From Burkholderia pyrrocinia (GTDB taxonomy: Bacteria > Pseudomonadota > Gammaproteobacteria > Burkholderiales > Burkholderiaceae), in assembly GCF_001028665.1 (NCBI RefSeq), contig NZ_CP011504.1:2418001-2482000 (forward strand): 64,000 nt of DNA, written 5' to 3'. How positions within the stretch are numbered: position 1 is the first letter of the stretch; the number at the start of each line of letters is the position of its first letter. The translations under genes were made by a program, and so were the position numbers. The notes under the pieces are model-generated. The model saw nothing but the letters and a program-made list of their open reading frames with translations. It was not told the origin of the DNA and did no database searches. Shown here one piece after another: positions 1 to 7,658 of this stretch.

Positions 1-1
1 C

Positions 2-214
2 AGCCTGATCATCGTCCAGCACAACGCGGATTTCCTGACCGCGTATGCGCACAATCGCAAGCTGCTCGTGAAGACGGGCGACATCGTGCGCCAGGGCGAC
101 GCGATCGCCGAGATGGGCGACCTCGACAACTCGCGCGTCGCGCTGCTGTTCGAGGTGAGGCGCGACGGCAAGCCGGTGAATCCGATGCCGTACCTGCCTT
201 CGTCGCAAGGGTGA
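2..214 (+). CDS. C-terminal end of an M23 (LytM/NlpD-type) peptidase or murein hydrolase activator, 5' part outside window
   Basis: The window opens inside a reading frame that ends at a TGA at 212-214. The 70 visible residues read like the end of a LytM/M23 domain as in NlpD or EnvC: a beta-strand with QHN, then the phrase VKTGDIVRQGDAIAEMGD and a terminal FEVRRDGKPVNPMPYL. The latter matches the usual LHFEIRxxGxPVDPxxYLP ending, but with LLFEV where active enzymes have a metal-binding HxH. Loss of that His pair is typical of NlpD/EnvC activators, which stimulate amidases rather than cutting peptidoglycan. The family call is good; the exact member cannot be told without the N-terminus. Confidence 0.75.
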   Translation, partial: SLIIVQHNADFLTAYAHNRKLLVKTGDIVRQGDAIAEMGDLDNSRVALLFEVRRDGKPVNPMPYLPSSQG

Positions 215-424
215 AGCGGGGCCGTTCCGCTGGAACGCGACGGCGGTCGCTGCTAGGCTAGGGGCTGTTTGCGAGTCCCGCGCTCCGCGCGGGGCCGACG
301 GGCGTCTTTCGGGGATGCGCGGCGAATGCCGTCGCGGGCCGGCCGTCGGCGTGAACGGGCGCGCATCGCCGATGTGCGCCCGTATTGCTTCGTGCCATCG
401 TTTCCGACAGAACACACCTCATCC

Positions 425-1324
425 ATGGAACACTCTCCGACACGTCGCTCGCTGTTGCTTGCCGCCGTTGCAGCACCGTTCGTCGCCGCGTGCACGTCCG
501 CGCCGGTCGCAGACCAGGGGCGCGCCCACGCCGCGCAGGCCGAACTCGCCGCGCTCGAGAAGGCGTCGAACGGCCGGCTCGGCATCGCCGCGCTCGATAC
601 GTCGAACGGCGTGCGCATCGCCCACCACGCGCGCGAGCGCTTCCCGCTGTGCGGCACGTATGCGGTCGTCGCGGCCGCCGCGATACTTGCACGCGGCTCG
701 CTCGACGCGTCGCTGCTGCCGCGCCGCATCCTGTACCGCCGCTATGAAGTCGTGTCGGGCTCGCCGATCACGGAAAGCCACGTCGACACGGGCATGACGA
801 TCGCGCAGCTTTGCGAGGCGATGCTGCAGTCGGGCGACAAGGGCGCGGGCAACCTGCTGATGAGCGTGCTCGGCGGCCCGCAGGCCGTCACGTCGTTCGC
901 GCACGGGAGCGGCGACACGACGTTCCGCCTCGATCGCTGGGAACCCGAGCTGAACCAGGCCGCGCCGGGCGACGAACGCGACACGTCGACGCCGGTCGCG
1001 ATGGTCGACGCGCTGCAGCGTCTGCTGCTCGGCGACACGCTGCACGAACCGCAGCGCACGCAACTGACGGAATGGATGGTCGGCGGCGCGCGTGGCGCGA
1101 CCGGCATCGCGGCGGGCGTGCCGCCCGGCTGGCGCGTCGCGGACAAGGCCGGCACCGGCGGTTACGGCACGACGACCGACGTCGCGGTGCTGTGGCCGCC
1201 GTCGCGCGCGCCGATCGTGATGGCCGTGTCGTTCACGCAGCCGCAGGCCGACGCGGCGGCACGCGCGGACGTCGTCGCATCGGCGGCGCGCATCGCGGCG
1301 GGCGCGCTCACCGCGACGGCCTGA
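425..1324 (+). CDS. PenA-like class A beta-lactamase homologue with catalytic residues lost (probable pseudoenzyme)
   Basis: This 299-residue protein follows the class A beta-lactamase fold and closely resembles Burkholderia PenA throughout. It begins with a twin-arginine signal (RRSLLL at residues 7-12) and a lipobox ending in Cys23, so it should be a Tat-exported lipoprotein. The SxxK active-site motif reads GTYA (codons at 653-664): Ser70 is Gly and Lys73 is Ala. The SDN loop reads GDK and the KTG motif reads KAG. Glu166 is kept (EPELN), as is the DERDTSTP loop. A frame extends upstream to 269, but homology and the signal peptide start at ATG 425. It should not hydrolyse beta-lactams by the normal acyl-enzyme route; a binding or sensing role is inference only. 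Confidence 0.88.
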   Translation: MEHSPTRRSLLLAAVAAPFVAACTSAPVADQGRAHAAQAELAALEKASNGRLGIAALDTSNGVRIAHHARERFPLCGTYAVVAAAAILARGSLDASLLPRRILYRRYEVVSGSPITESHVDTGMTIAQLCEAMLQSGDKGAGNLLMSVLGGPQAVTSFAHGSGDTTFRLDRWEPELNQAAPGDERDTSTPVAMVDALQRLLLGDTLHEPQRTQLTEWMVGGARGATGIAAGVPPGWRVADKAGTGGYGTTTDVAVLWPPSRAPIVMAVSFTQPQADAAARADVVASAARIAAGALTATA

Positions 1325-1421
1325 GCGTCGCGCGCCTCGCGCAAAGCCGGCGTTTGGCTTATCGTGTCGGTCAGCGCGCGCCGGCGTCGGCGTGCGGACC
1401 CTCCGTTTCCTCTGCCTTTTC

Positions 1422-2294
1422 ATGCGCCGACTTCCGCCCCTGCACGCGCTGCAGATCTTCTCGACGGTGGCTCGCCACCGCAGCTTCACGCGCGCGGCCG
1501 AGCAGCTGTGCATCACGCAGGGCGCGGTGAGCCGGCAGATCCAGACGCTCGAGGCGCATTACGGCTTTCCGCTGTTCAAGCGCCATGCGAAGGGCCTCAC
1601 GCTGACGGCGGAGGGCGAGCAACTGCTGCCGGTGGTCAACGAGAGCTTCGCACGGATCGAGGACATCTCGATGAAGCTCACGCGGCAGCGCACCGATCTC
1701 GCGCTGAAGGTGCCGACCTGCGTGATGCGCTGGATGCTGCCGCGCATCATGCGCTTCCAGGGCGAGCATCCGGATCTCCATGTGCAGATCACGACCGCGT
1801 GGCAGCACGTCGTCGATTTCTCGACCGAGCCGTTCGACGCGGCGGTCGTCTACGGCACGTCGCCCGGCGCGGGCGTATTCGCGCTGCCGCTGTTCGACGA
1901 ACGGCTGACGCCTGTGTGCGCACCCGAGTTGCGGCAGGCGTCGCCGCTCGACGCGGTCGGCGATCTCGCGCGCCATACGCTGCTGCATCCGACACGCGAC
2001 CATCGCGACTGGCGTGCATGGCTCGATCATGCGGGCGAGCGCAACGTCGATCCCGCGCGCGGGCCGACGTTCGACACGCTCGATCTCGCGACGAACGCGG
2101 CGATGCAGGGCTTCGGCGTCGCGATCGGCGACGTGACGCTCGTCGACGACGACGTCAGCGCGCGCCGGCTCGAACGGCCGTTCGACATCGTGCTCGAGAC
2201 GGGCGCACGCTACTTCTTCGTCTATCCCGAGAATATCGGCAACCAGCAGAAGATCCGCGCGTTCAGCGACTGGATCGCACGCCATCGGGACTGA
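1422..2294 (+). CDS. LysR-family transcriptional regulator (GcvA/AmpR-like)
   Basis: This 290-residue LysR protein has an N-terminal winged helix-turn-helix (residues about 5-63, PPLHALQIFSTVARHRSF then AAEQLCITQGAVSRQI), followed by a substrate-binding domain that opens with LALKVPTCVMRWMLP. The GcvA/AmpR subgroup matches best. It lies 97 bp downstream of the penA-like gene on the same strand, whereas penR regulators are normally divergent from penA, so a link to that gene is not established. The frame extends to a GTG at 1392, but ATG 1422 fits family N-termini. The ligand is unknown. Confidence 0.85.
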   Translation: MRRLPPLHALQIFSTVARHRSFTRAAEQLCITQGAVSRQIQTLEAHYGFPLFKRHAKGLTLTAEGEQLLPVVNESFARIEDISMKLTRQRTDLALKVPTCVMRWMLPRIMRFQGEHPDLHVQITTAWQHVVDFSTEPFDAAVVYGTSPGAGVFALPLFDERLTPVCAPELRQASPLDAVGDLARHTLLHPTRDHRDWRAWLDHAGERNVDPARGPTFDTLDLATNAAMQGFGVAIGDVTLVDDDVSARRLERPFDIVLETGARYFFVYPENIGNQQKIRAFSDWIARHRD

Positions 2295-2340
2295 CGTGCG
2301 GCCGCGACGGACCCGCCGCTCGCCGCGCGGCCGGCCGGTG

Positions 2341-2676
2341 TTACTGGTATGTCACGACGGCGATCATCGGCGCCAGATTGTTGCCCGGACGGTTCGGTAA
2401 AACGATTGCGCGCGAGGCCTGAGTAAAGGTCGTGGTCTTGACGGCCTGCATGCTGGCCGCGTCGACGAACGCGATCTGGCCGGTCGCCGGGCGCGGGCAG
2501 TCGGCGCGCACGCGGGCATGCGCGGCGTCGGCCGTATCGAGTGCGAACGAGCAGGGCGGCTCGACGATCATGCCGGAAAAGTGAATGATGCCGGACGCGC
2601 CGGCGGCAAAGGACGAGGACGTGGCCAGAAGCGAGGCAGCCAGGGCGAACGAGGCGGCGAACAGGCGATGCTTCAT
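2341..2676 (-). CDS. small exported fimbrillin-like protein
   Basis: This 111-residue protein starts at ATG 2676 with GGAG six bases upstream. A signal peptide (residues 1 to about 24, MKHRLFAASFALAASLLA...FA) is followed by GIIHFSGMIVEPPC, the conserved start of type 1 fimbrial subunits (G-x-I-x-F-x-G-x-I-V-x-x-x-C). A second Cys about 18 residues on could form the pilin disulfide. It is shorter than a normal FimA-type subunit (about 160-180 residues) and has no chaperone or usher neighbour. It may be a minor or solitary periplasmic protein of this fold rather than a pilus component. Confidence 0.65.
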   Translation of the reverse strand: MKHRLFAASFALAASLLATSSSFAAGASGIIHFSGMIVEPPCSFALDTADAAHARVRADCPRPATGQIAFVDAASMQAVKTTTFTQASRAIVLPNRPGNNLAPMIAVVTYQ

Positions 2677-2841
2677 GACAGGCTCCAGAGAGGAAGCGCG
2701 TCGCAGCGGGGCCGCTCGGGTGGCAGTCCGTCAACGCTGCGGTGCTGAGTGCGTAAACGGCAATTCCATCGGATCTCTTGAATGAAAATACGGAAAGGAC
2801 GGGAATAAGCAAACGGCGCCGTATCCCTTCAAACAATTTAT

Positions 2842-2853
2842 CTCAAATTTGAG
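2842..2853. promoter_or_regulatory. 12-bp perfect palindrome in AT-rich upstream region
   Basis: The palindrome ctcaaatttgag lies in the AT-rich gap between the fimbrillin-like gene (start 2676, leftward) and the glsB-like gene. It may be an operator, but nothing beyond symmetry supports that. The rest of the 2677-2982 gap holds no convincing gene. Confidence 0.25.
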
Positions 2854-2982
2854 CGGCCGCAAGTTCGGGTATTGCCGGTGCGGTAAACCAGATGGACGGT
2901 CGCCGGCGGACGCCGGTTGTTGCGGGTGAATCGTTGCGGAGTCAACGAGTTGGCAATGCCGCGAATCGTCGGTCGCCACAAG

Positions 2983-3016
2983 AAAACGGCCGCTCGTGAC
3001 CACGAGCGGCCGTTTT
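2983..3016 (-). terminator. rho-independent terminator of the glsB-like gene
   Basis: A perfect 16-bp inverted repeat (aaaacggccgctcgtg / cacgagcggccgtttt) with a 2-nt centre lies just past the leftward gene that stops at 3041. Read on the minus strand, the stem ends in a T tract. The A/T ends of the stem mean it could also stop rightward transcription. Confidence 0.85.
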
Positions 3017-3040
3017 GCGTGGTGCGGTGTGGCGATGCGA

Positions 3041-3295
3041 TCAGGCCATGCGCTTGCGCACTGCGCCGACGACGATCAGCAGCACGATCGCGCCGATGAT
3101 CGATGCGATCCAGCCCGCACCCTGGCCCGGTGCATACCAGCCGGCGGCGCGGCCGACGTAGCCGGCGACCAGCGAGCCGACGATGCCGAGCACGGCCGTC
3201 ATCAGGATGCCCATCTTGTCGTCGCCGGGCTTGAGCGCGCGGGCGAGGAGGCCGACGATGAGCCCGACGACCAGGGTTTCGATGAATTGCAGCAT
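3041..3295 (-). CDS. GlsB/YeaQ/YmgE-family stress membrane protein
   Basis: This 84-residue, three-helix hydrophobic protein has the family landmarks: LVVGLIVGLLARALKPG at the start, MGILMTAVLGIVGSLVAGY in the middle and GWIASIIGAIVLLIV near the end, closing with a basic RKRMA tail. Members are small inner-membrane proteins (transglycosylase-associated by old annotation) often induced by stress; the biochemical role is not known. It is a single gene with its own strong terminator. Confidence 0.9.
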   Translation of the reverse strand: MLQFIETLVVGLIVGLLARALKPGDDKMGILMTAVLGIVGSLVAGYVGRAAGWYAPGQGAGWIASIIGAIVLLIVVGAVRKRMA

Positions 3296-3424
3296 GAACG
3301 CCTCCCTATTGCTGTTGAGCTGTTGACGAAAGCAAATTGACCCGTGCGGTGCACAAGGGTTCCATGCGGCGGCAAGCCGGCGCGTGGCGTGCCGAGTATC
3401 GCATGCCGGTGCGTCGCGGAGATG

Positions 3425-4201
3425 TCAGGCGGCCGGCGCGCCCGCGACCGGGTCGAGACGGCGGTAGCCTTCGGTCGCCTGCAGCAGCGTGCGCGTGTAG
3501 TCGCGCGCGACCTGCCCGGCGCGTACGTCCTCGACCCGCAGCTGCTCGACGATCTCGCCATGCTGCATCACGGCGACGCGCTGGCACAGGAAGCCGATCA
3601 CCGCGAGGTTGTGGCTGACGAGGATCATCGTCAGGTTGCGTTCGCGATGCAGGCGGCGCAGCAGGTTCAGGATCTCGGCCTGCACCGATACGTCGAGCGC
3701 GGACGTCGGCTCGTCGAGCAGCAGCACGCGCGGTTCGACGATCAGCGCGCGCGCGATCGCGACGCGCTGCCGCTGGCCGCCCGACAACTGGTGCGGATAG
3801 CGGAAGCGGAACGTGGGGCCGAGGCCGACTTCGGCGAGCGCGCGGGCGATCCGCGCATCGGCGTCCCCGATCGCGTGGATCGACAGCGGCTCGCGCAGCG
3901 TCTGGTCGACCGTGAAACGCGGATGCAGCGATGCGTACGGATCCTGGAACACCATCTGCACGTGGCGGCGGAACGCACGGTCGGGCGTGCCGCCGACCGG
4001 CCGGCCGTCGATCGACAGGCTGCCGGACGCGAGCGGCACGAGGCCCGTCAGCGCGCGCAGCAGCGTCGACTTGCCGGAGCCCGATTCGCCGACGAGCCCG
4101 AACACCTCGCCGTCGCGCACCGCGAAGCTCACGTCGCGCACGGCGTCGACGTGACCCGTGCGGGTCGGGAAACGGATCGATGCGTGATCGACGTCGATCA
4201 T
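3425..4201 (-). CDS. ddpF: dipeptide ABC transporter ATP-binding protein (DdpF/OppF-like)
   Basis: This 258-residue ATPase has Walker A GESGSGKST, signature LSGGQRQRVAIARAL, Walker B VLLLDEPTSALD and the switch histidine in LVSHN. It is the last gene of the leftward ddpBCDF block. Its ATG overlaps the stop of ddpD (ATGA), indicating coupled translation. With DdpD it would energise import of dipeptides through DdpB/DdpC. It is slightly short for OppF (usually about 300 or more) and lacks the long C-terminal oligopeptide motif. The D-Ala-D-Ala specificity is inferred from the ddpX gene in the other half of the operon. Confidence 0.88.
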   Translation of the reverse strand: MIDVDHASIRFPTRTGHVDAVRDVSFAVRDGEVFGLVGESGSGKSTLLRALTGLVPLASGSLSIDGRPVGGTPDRAFRRHVQMVFQDPYASLHPRFTVDQTLREPLSIHAIGDADARIARALAEVGLGPTFRFRYPHQLSGGQRQRVAIARALIVEPRVLLLDEPTSALDVSVQAEILNLLRRLHRERNLTMILVSHNLAVIGFLCQRVAVMQHGEIVEQLRVEDVRAGQVARDYTRTLLQATEGYRRLDPVAGAPAA

Positions 4202-5124
4202 CGTGCGGCCTCCTGGCGATCAGCGGATGTGGACGCATGCGGCGCGGGATCGAGCCAGGCCGGATCGCGCCGCAGCACGGGCAGTTCGTCCGGCGGGTTC
4301 GCGAGCGGCGGGTTCGCCGCGAGCAGCCCGCGCGTGTACGGATGCGTCGCGTCGCGCAGGTCGCGCGCGGCGCAGGTCTCGACCACGCGGCCCGCATACA
4401 TCACCGCGACGCGATCGCAGAACGACATCACGAGCGGCAGATCGTGGCTGATGAACATCAGGCCCGTGCCGTGCCGCGCGATCATCGCGTCGAGCACCGC
4501 CAGCACCTGCATCGAGACCGCGACGTCGAGCGCGGACGTCGGTTCGTCGGCGATCAGCAGGCGCGGGCCGGTCGACACCATCATCGCGATCATCACGCGC
4601 TGGCCCATGCCGCCCGACAACTCGTGCGGATACGCATCGGCGACGCGCGCCGGGTCGCGGATCTGCACGGCCGCGAGTGCGTCGACGATCCGTTCGCGCA
4701 GCGCGCGGCCGCGCAGCCCGGGCTCGTGCAGCCGGAACGCTTCGCCCATCTGCTTCGCGACCGTCATCACCGGGTTCAGCGAATACTTCGGGTCCTGCAG
4801 GATCATGCCCATCTGGCTGCCGCACAGCCGCCGGCGTTCGCGCGGCGACATCGCGAGCAGGTCGTGGCCGCCGAAGCGCATCGTGCGCGCCGACCAGCGC
4901 GCGGCGTCGGGCAGCAGGCCGAGCAGTGCGCGGCCCGTCAGCGACTTGCCGGAGCCCGATTCGCCGACGATGCCGAGCCGTTCGCCGGGCGCGAGCGTCA
5001 GCGACAGGTCGCGCACGGCATCGGACACGACGCCGTCGTGCCCGCGAAAGCCGATCTTCAGCCCGTCGATCTCGCAGAGCGGCGCGGGCGCGGTGGCGGT
5101 ATTCGTCGGCATGTCACGCTCCAT
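4198..5124 (-). CDS. ddpD: dipeptide ABC transporter ATP-binding protein (DdpD/OppD-like)
   Basis: This 308-residue ATPase has Walker A GESGSGKSL, signature LSGGMGQRVMIAMM, Walker B LLIADEPTSALD and HDLPLVM. The C-terminal tail (YTRGLLAANPPLANPPDELP) is the oligopeptide-transporter extension typical of OppD/DppD. The start is either ATG 5124 (used here, overlapping the end of ddpC) or ATG 5112, which begins MPTNTA. It pairs with DdpF. Confidence 0.88.
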   Translation of the reverse strand: MERDMPTNTATAPAPLCEIDGLKIGFRGHDGVVSDAVRDLSLTLAPGERLGIVGESGSGKSLTGRALLGLLPDAARWSARTMRFGGHDLLAMSPRERRRLCGSQMGMILQDPKYSLNPVMTVAKQMGEAFRLHEPGLRGRALRERIVDALAAVQIRDPARVADAYPHELSGGMGQRVMIAMMVSTGPRLLIADEPTSALDVAVSMQVLAVLDAMIARHGTGLMFISHDLPLVMSFCDRVAVMYAGRVVETCAARDLRDATHPYTRGLLAANPPLANPPDELPVLRRDPAWLDPAPHASTSADRQEAAR

Positions 5125-6028
5125 GGCGGGGATCGAAGACGTCGCGCAGCCCGTCGCCGAGCAGGTTGAACGCGAGGCTCACGAGCAGGATCGCGATGCC
5201 GGGCAGCGTCGCGACCCACCATGCGTCGAGCAGCACGTTGCGGCCCGATGCGACCATGAAGCCCCACTCGGGGCTCGGCGGCTGCGCGCCGAGGCCGAGG
5301 AAGCCGAGGCCCGCGACGGTCAGGATGATGCCGGCCATGTCGAGCGTCGCGCGCACGATCACCGACGACATGCACAGCGGCACGATGTAGCGCAGCAGGA
5401 TGCGCGGGCCCGACGCGCCTTGCAATCGTGCGGCGTGGATGTAGTCGGCCTGCGCGATGCGGATCGTCTCCGCGCGCGCGAGCCGCGCATACGCGGGCCA
5501 TGCAGTGATCGAGATCGCGACGACCGCGTTGATCACGCCGGGCCCGAGCGCGGCCGCGAATGCGAGCGCGAGCACGATCTTCGGGAACGCGAGCGCGACG
5601 TCGGTGATGCGCATCAGCACGCTGTCGACGAAGCCGCCGCAATAACCGGCCGTCGTGCCGATCAGCAGGCCGATCGGCACGACGATCACGACGACGAGCA
5701 GCGCGATGCCGAGCGTGAGGCGCGAGCCGTCGATCAGCCGCGAGAGGATGTCGCGGCCGAGCTGGTCGGTGCCGAACCAGTGCGATGGCGAGCCGGGCGG
5801 CAGCAGGCGGTCGGACAGCACCTGGCGCAGCGGATCGTGCGGCATGATCAGCGGGCCGACGATCGCGACGACGATCAGCGCGACGAGGATCGCGAGCCCG
5901 AACAGGTTGAGCGGATTCGTGGCGAAACGGCGCCAGCGTCGATACGCGAGGCCGAGCGCGGCCTGCGAGCGCGATGCGGGTGCATCGGAAAGCAGCCACG
6001 CGCGCAGAGTGAGGCGCTCGGCGTTCAT
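5114..6028 (-). CDS. ddpC: dipeptide ABC transporter permease (DdpC/DppC-like)
   Basis: This 304-residue inner-membrane permease has an N-terminal OppC-type segment (RFATNPLNLFGLAILVALIV), the GTDQLGRDILSRLI stretch characteristic of DppC/OppC and the EAA-like loop around YIHAARLQGASGPRILLRY that contacts the ATPase. About six membrane segments are visible. It lies 66 bp after ddpB and overlaps ddpD by 11 bp, so it is co-transcribed. Confidence 0.9.
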   Translation of the reverse strand: MNAERLTLRAWLLSDAPASRSQAALGLAYRRWRRFATNPLNLFGLAILVALIVVAIVGPLIMPHDPLRQVLSDRLLPPGSPSHWFGTDQLGRDILSRLIDGSRLTLGIALLVVVIVVPIGLLIGTTAGYCGGFVDSVLMRITDVALAFPKIVLALAFAAALGPGVINAVVAISITAWPAYARLARAETIRIAQADYIHAARLQGASGPRILLRYIVPLCMSSVIVRATLDMAGIILTVAGLGFLGLGAQPPSPEWGFMVASGRNVLLDAWWVATLPGIAILLVSLAFNLLGDGLRDVFDPRHGA

Positions 6029-6094
6029 GATTGGACGACCTTCGGCATGGGCGATGAAAGAAGCAGGGGGGAAACGGTCATGTCGAAACGGCCC

Positions 6095-7165
6095 TCAGCG
6101 CGCACGCGGATCGAACACGCGGTACAGCGCGTCGGTCAGCAGGTTGACGGTGATGAACATCGCGCCGATCACGAGCGTCGCGCCGAGCACCGCGTTCATG
6201 TCGGCGTTCAGCAGCGCGCCGGTCAGGTACGAGCCGAGCCCCGGCCACGCGAACACGATCTCGGTCAGCACCGAGCCTTCGAGCAGGTTGCTGTACGTGA
6301 GCGCGATCACGGTCAAGAGCGGCACCGCGATGTTGCCGAACGCATGCCGCCAGATCACGCGACGCTCGGACAAGCCCTTCGCGCGCGCGGTGACGATGTA
6401 TTCCTGGCTCAGCTGGTCGAGCATGAACGAGCGCGTCATGCGGCTGAGATACGCGACCGAGTAGTAACCGAGGATCGCGGCCGGCAGCGCGATGTGCGAC
6501 ACCGCGTTGCGGAACACATCCCACTCGCCCGCGAGCGCCGCGTCGATCAGCAGGCTGCCCGTGCGCGGGTCGACCATCCCGTCGTACACGGGATCGAGCC
6601 GGCCGGGCCCGCCGACCCAGTGCAGCCGCGCGTAGAACAGCAGCAGCCCCATCAGCCCGAGCCAGAACACCGGCACGGAATTGCCGATCAGCCCGACGAA
6701 GCGAGCGATGTGATCGATCGGCCGGTTGTGCTTCACGGCGGCCGCGACGCCGAGCGGCACGCCGATCGCGATGCCGATCAGCGTCGCGATCGTCGCCAGT
6801 TCGAGCGTGGCCGGGAACACGCGCTTGATGTCGTCGAGCACGGGGTTCGCGGTCAGCAGCGACATGCCGAGATTGCCGTGCAGCACGTCGCGCGCGTAGA
6901 TCAGGAATTGCGTGACGAGCGGCTTGTCGAGCCCGAGCGCGATGCGTTCGGCCGCGTACGCCTCGGCCGATGCGCGATCGCCTAGGATCGCGAGCACGGG
7001 ATCGATCGGCACCTTGCGGCCGATCACGAACGTCAGCGCAAGCAGCCCCGCGAACGTGACGGTGAGCGTGAGCGCCCAGCGCAGCACGCGCAGTGCCCAG
7101 CGCACGGCCGGGCGCCGCGCGGGCAGCGTGCGCAGTGCTTCGAGGGAGGAGGCGGGAGTCGACAT
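6095..7165 (-). CDS. ddpB: dipeptide ABC transporter permease (DdpB/DppB-like)
   Basis: This 356-residue permease has DppB features: a first membrane helix at about 30-50, RIALGLDKPLVTQFLIY, GNLGMSL, and the EAA-type loop around YIVTARAKGLSERRVIWRHA. It is the first gene of the left half of the split operon. Immediately upstream, where ddpA would be expected, the sequence changes within about 30 bp to AT-rich T6SS-island DNA. Its original promoter, presumably ahead of rpiR or ddpX at 24 kb, is now about 17 kb away across oppositely oriented genes, so expression depends on a new promoter or is lost. Confidence 0.9.
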   Translation of the reverse strand: MSTPASSLEALRTLPARRPAVRWALRVLRWALTLTVTFAGLLALTFVIGRKVPIDPVLAILGDRASAEAYAAERIALGLDKPLVTQFLIYARDVLHGNLGMSLLTANPVLDDIKRVFPATLELATIATLIGIAIGVPLGVAAAVKHNRPIDHIARFVGLIGNSVPVFWLGLMGLLLFYARLHWVGGPGRLDPVYDGMVDPRTGSLLIDAALAGEWDVFRNAVSHIALPAAILGYYSVAYLSRMTRSFMLDQLSQEYIVTARAKGLSERRVIWRHAFGNIAVPLLTVIALTYSNLLEGSVLTEIVFAWPGLGSYLTGALLNADMNAVLGATLVIGAMFITVNLLTDALYRVFDPRAR

Positions 7166-7658
7166 GGAGTGAATCTTATCGCTTCTTCATGACGCAGCGC
7201 CACACAACATCCACATATTCGAAGCACGCGGGTGTTCGCAATGCAACTCGCATCTGAACCGGATCAGCCGATGCCACCCGAAGCGGAAAACAAATCCTGC
7301 GCAAATTCAGCCAGCGGATTTTGGTAGCCGCATGAGAAGGATCATCTTGCTCGTGTCTGCACGAAGATCGCATGCGCTGAAGCCGGCGTACCGATATCTG
7401 CATTGGTTTCTCTATAGCGATGCACCACCCGGATATCACGAAGACTACATATTAATCATAGTTGGCCGATCCATTAGATCATTGATGTTGTGCACACCCG
7501 GAAATCAAATTTTCACTTTATTTAACGATGTTGATATGGAATCCAGATGCTTTGCGTTGGAAATTGAATTTTTCATATTGTCGCCTCTGCGCTTCTACGC
7601 TAAAAGTTGCTGGTACAACGATATTGCATCGTTTCGCTCAACAGGATAGGGATGACGT
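7166..7658. other. AT-rich intergenic left end of the T6SS island
   Basis: This gene-poor stretch of about 490 bp is markedly more AT-rich than its flanks, especially 7440-7620. No frame here has coding character. It must hold the promoter for the rightward vgrG cluster and possibly a replacement promoter for leftward ddpB. At 7171-7195 the minus strand reads tgaagaag-cga-taag, like the last codons of ddpA (tgaagaag-atg-taag). Confidence 0.55.

Noticed and set aside
269..424. Upstream extension of the penA-like reading frame
   Set aside because: Residues before ATG 425 are low-complexity and the Tat/lipoprotein signal starts at 425.
2731..3003. 90-codon minus-strand frame between the fimbrillin-like and glsB-like genes
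   Set aside because: Runs through the terminator hairpin and has no conserved features.
3344..6985. 1213-codon open frame on the plus strand
   Set aside because: It lies antisense to ddpF, ddpD, ddpC and ddpB, which have full family motifs; it is a GC-bias shadow rich in Arg, Asp and His.
7332..7649. 105-codon open frame upstream of the first vgrG
   Set aside because: AT-rich, no ribosome site, no protein-like pattern; treated as intergenic.
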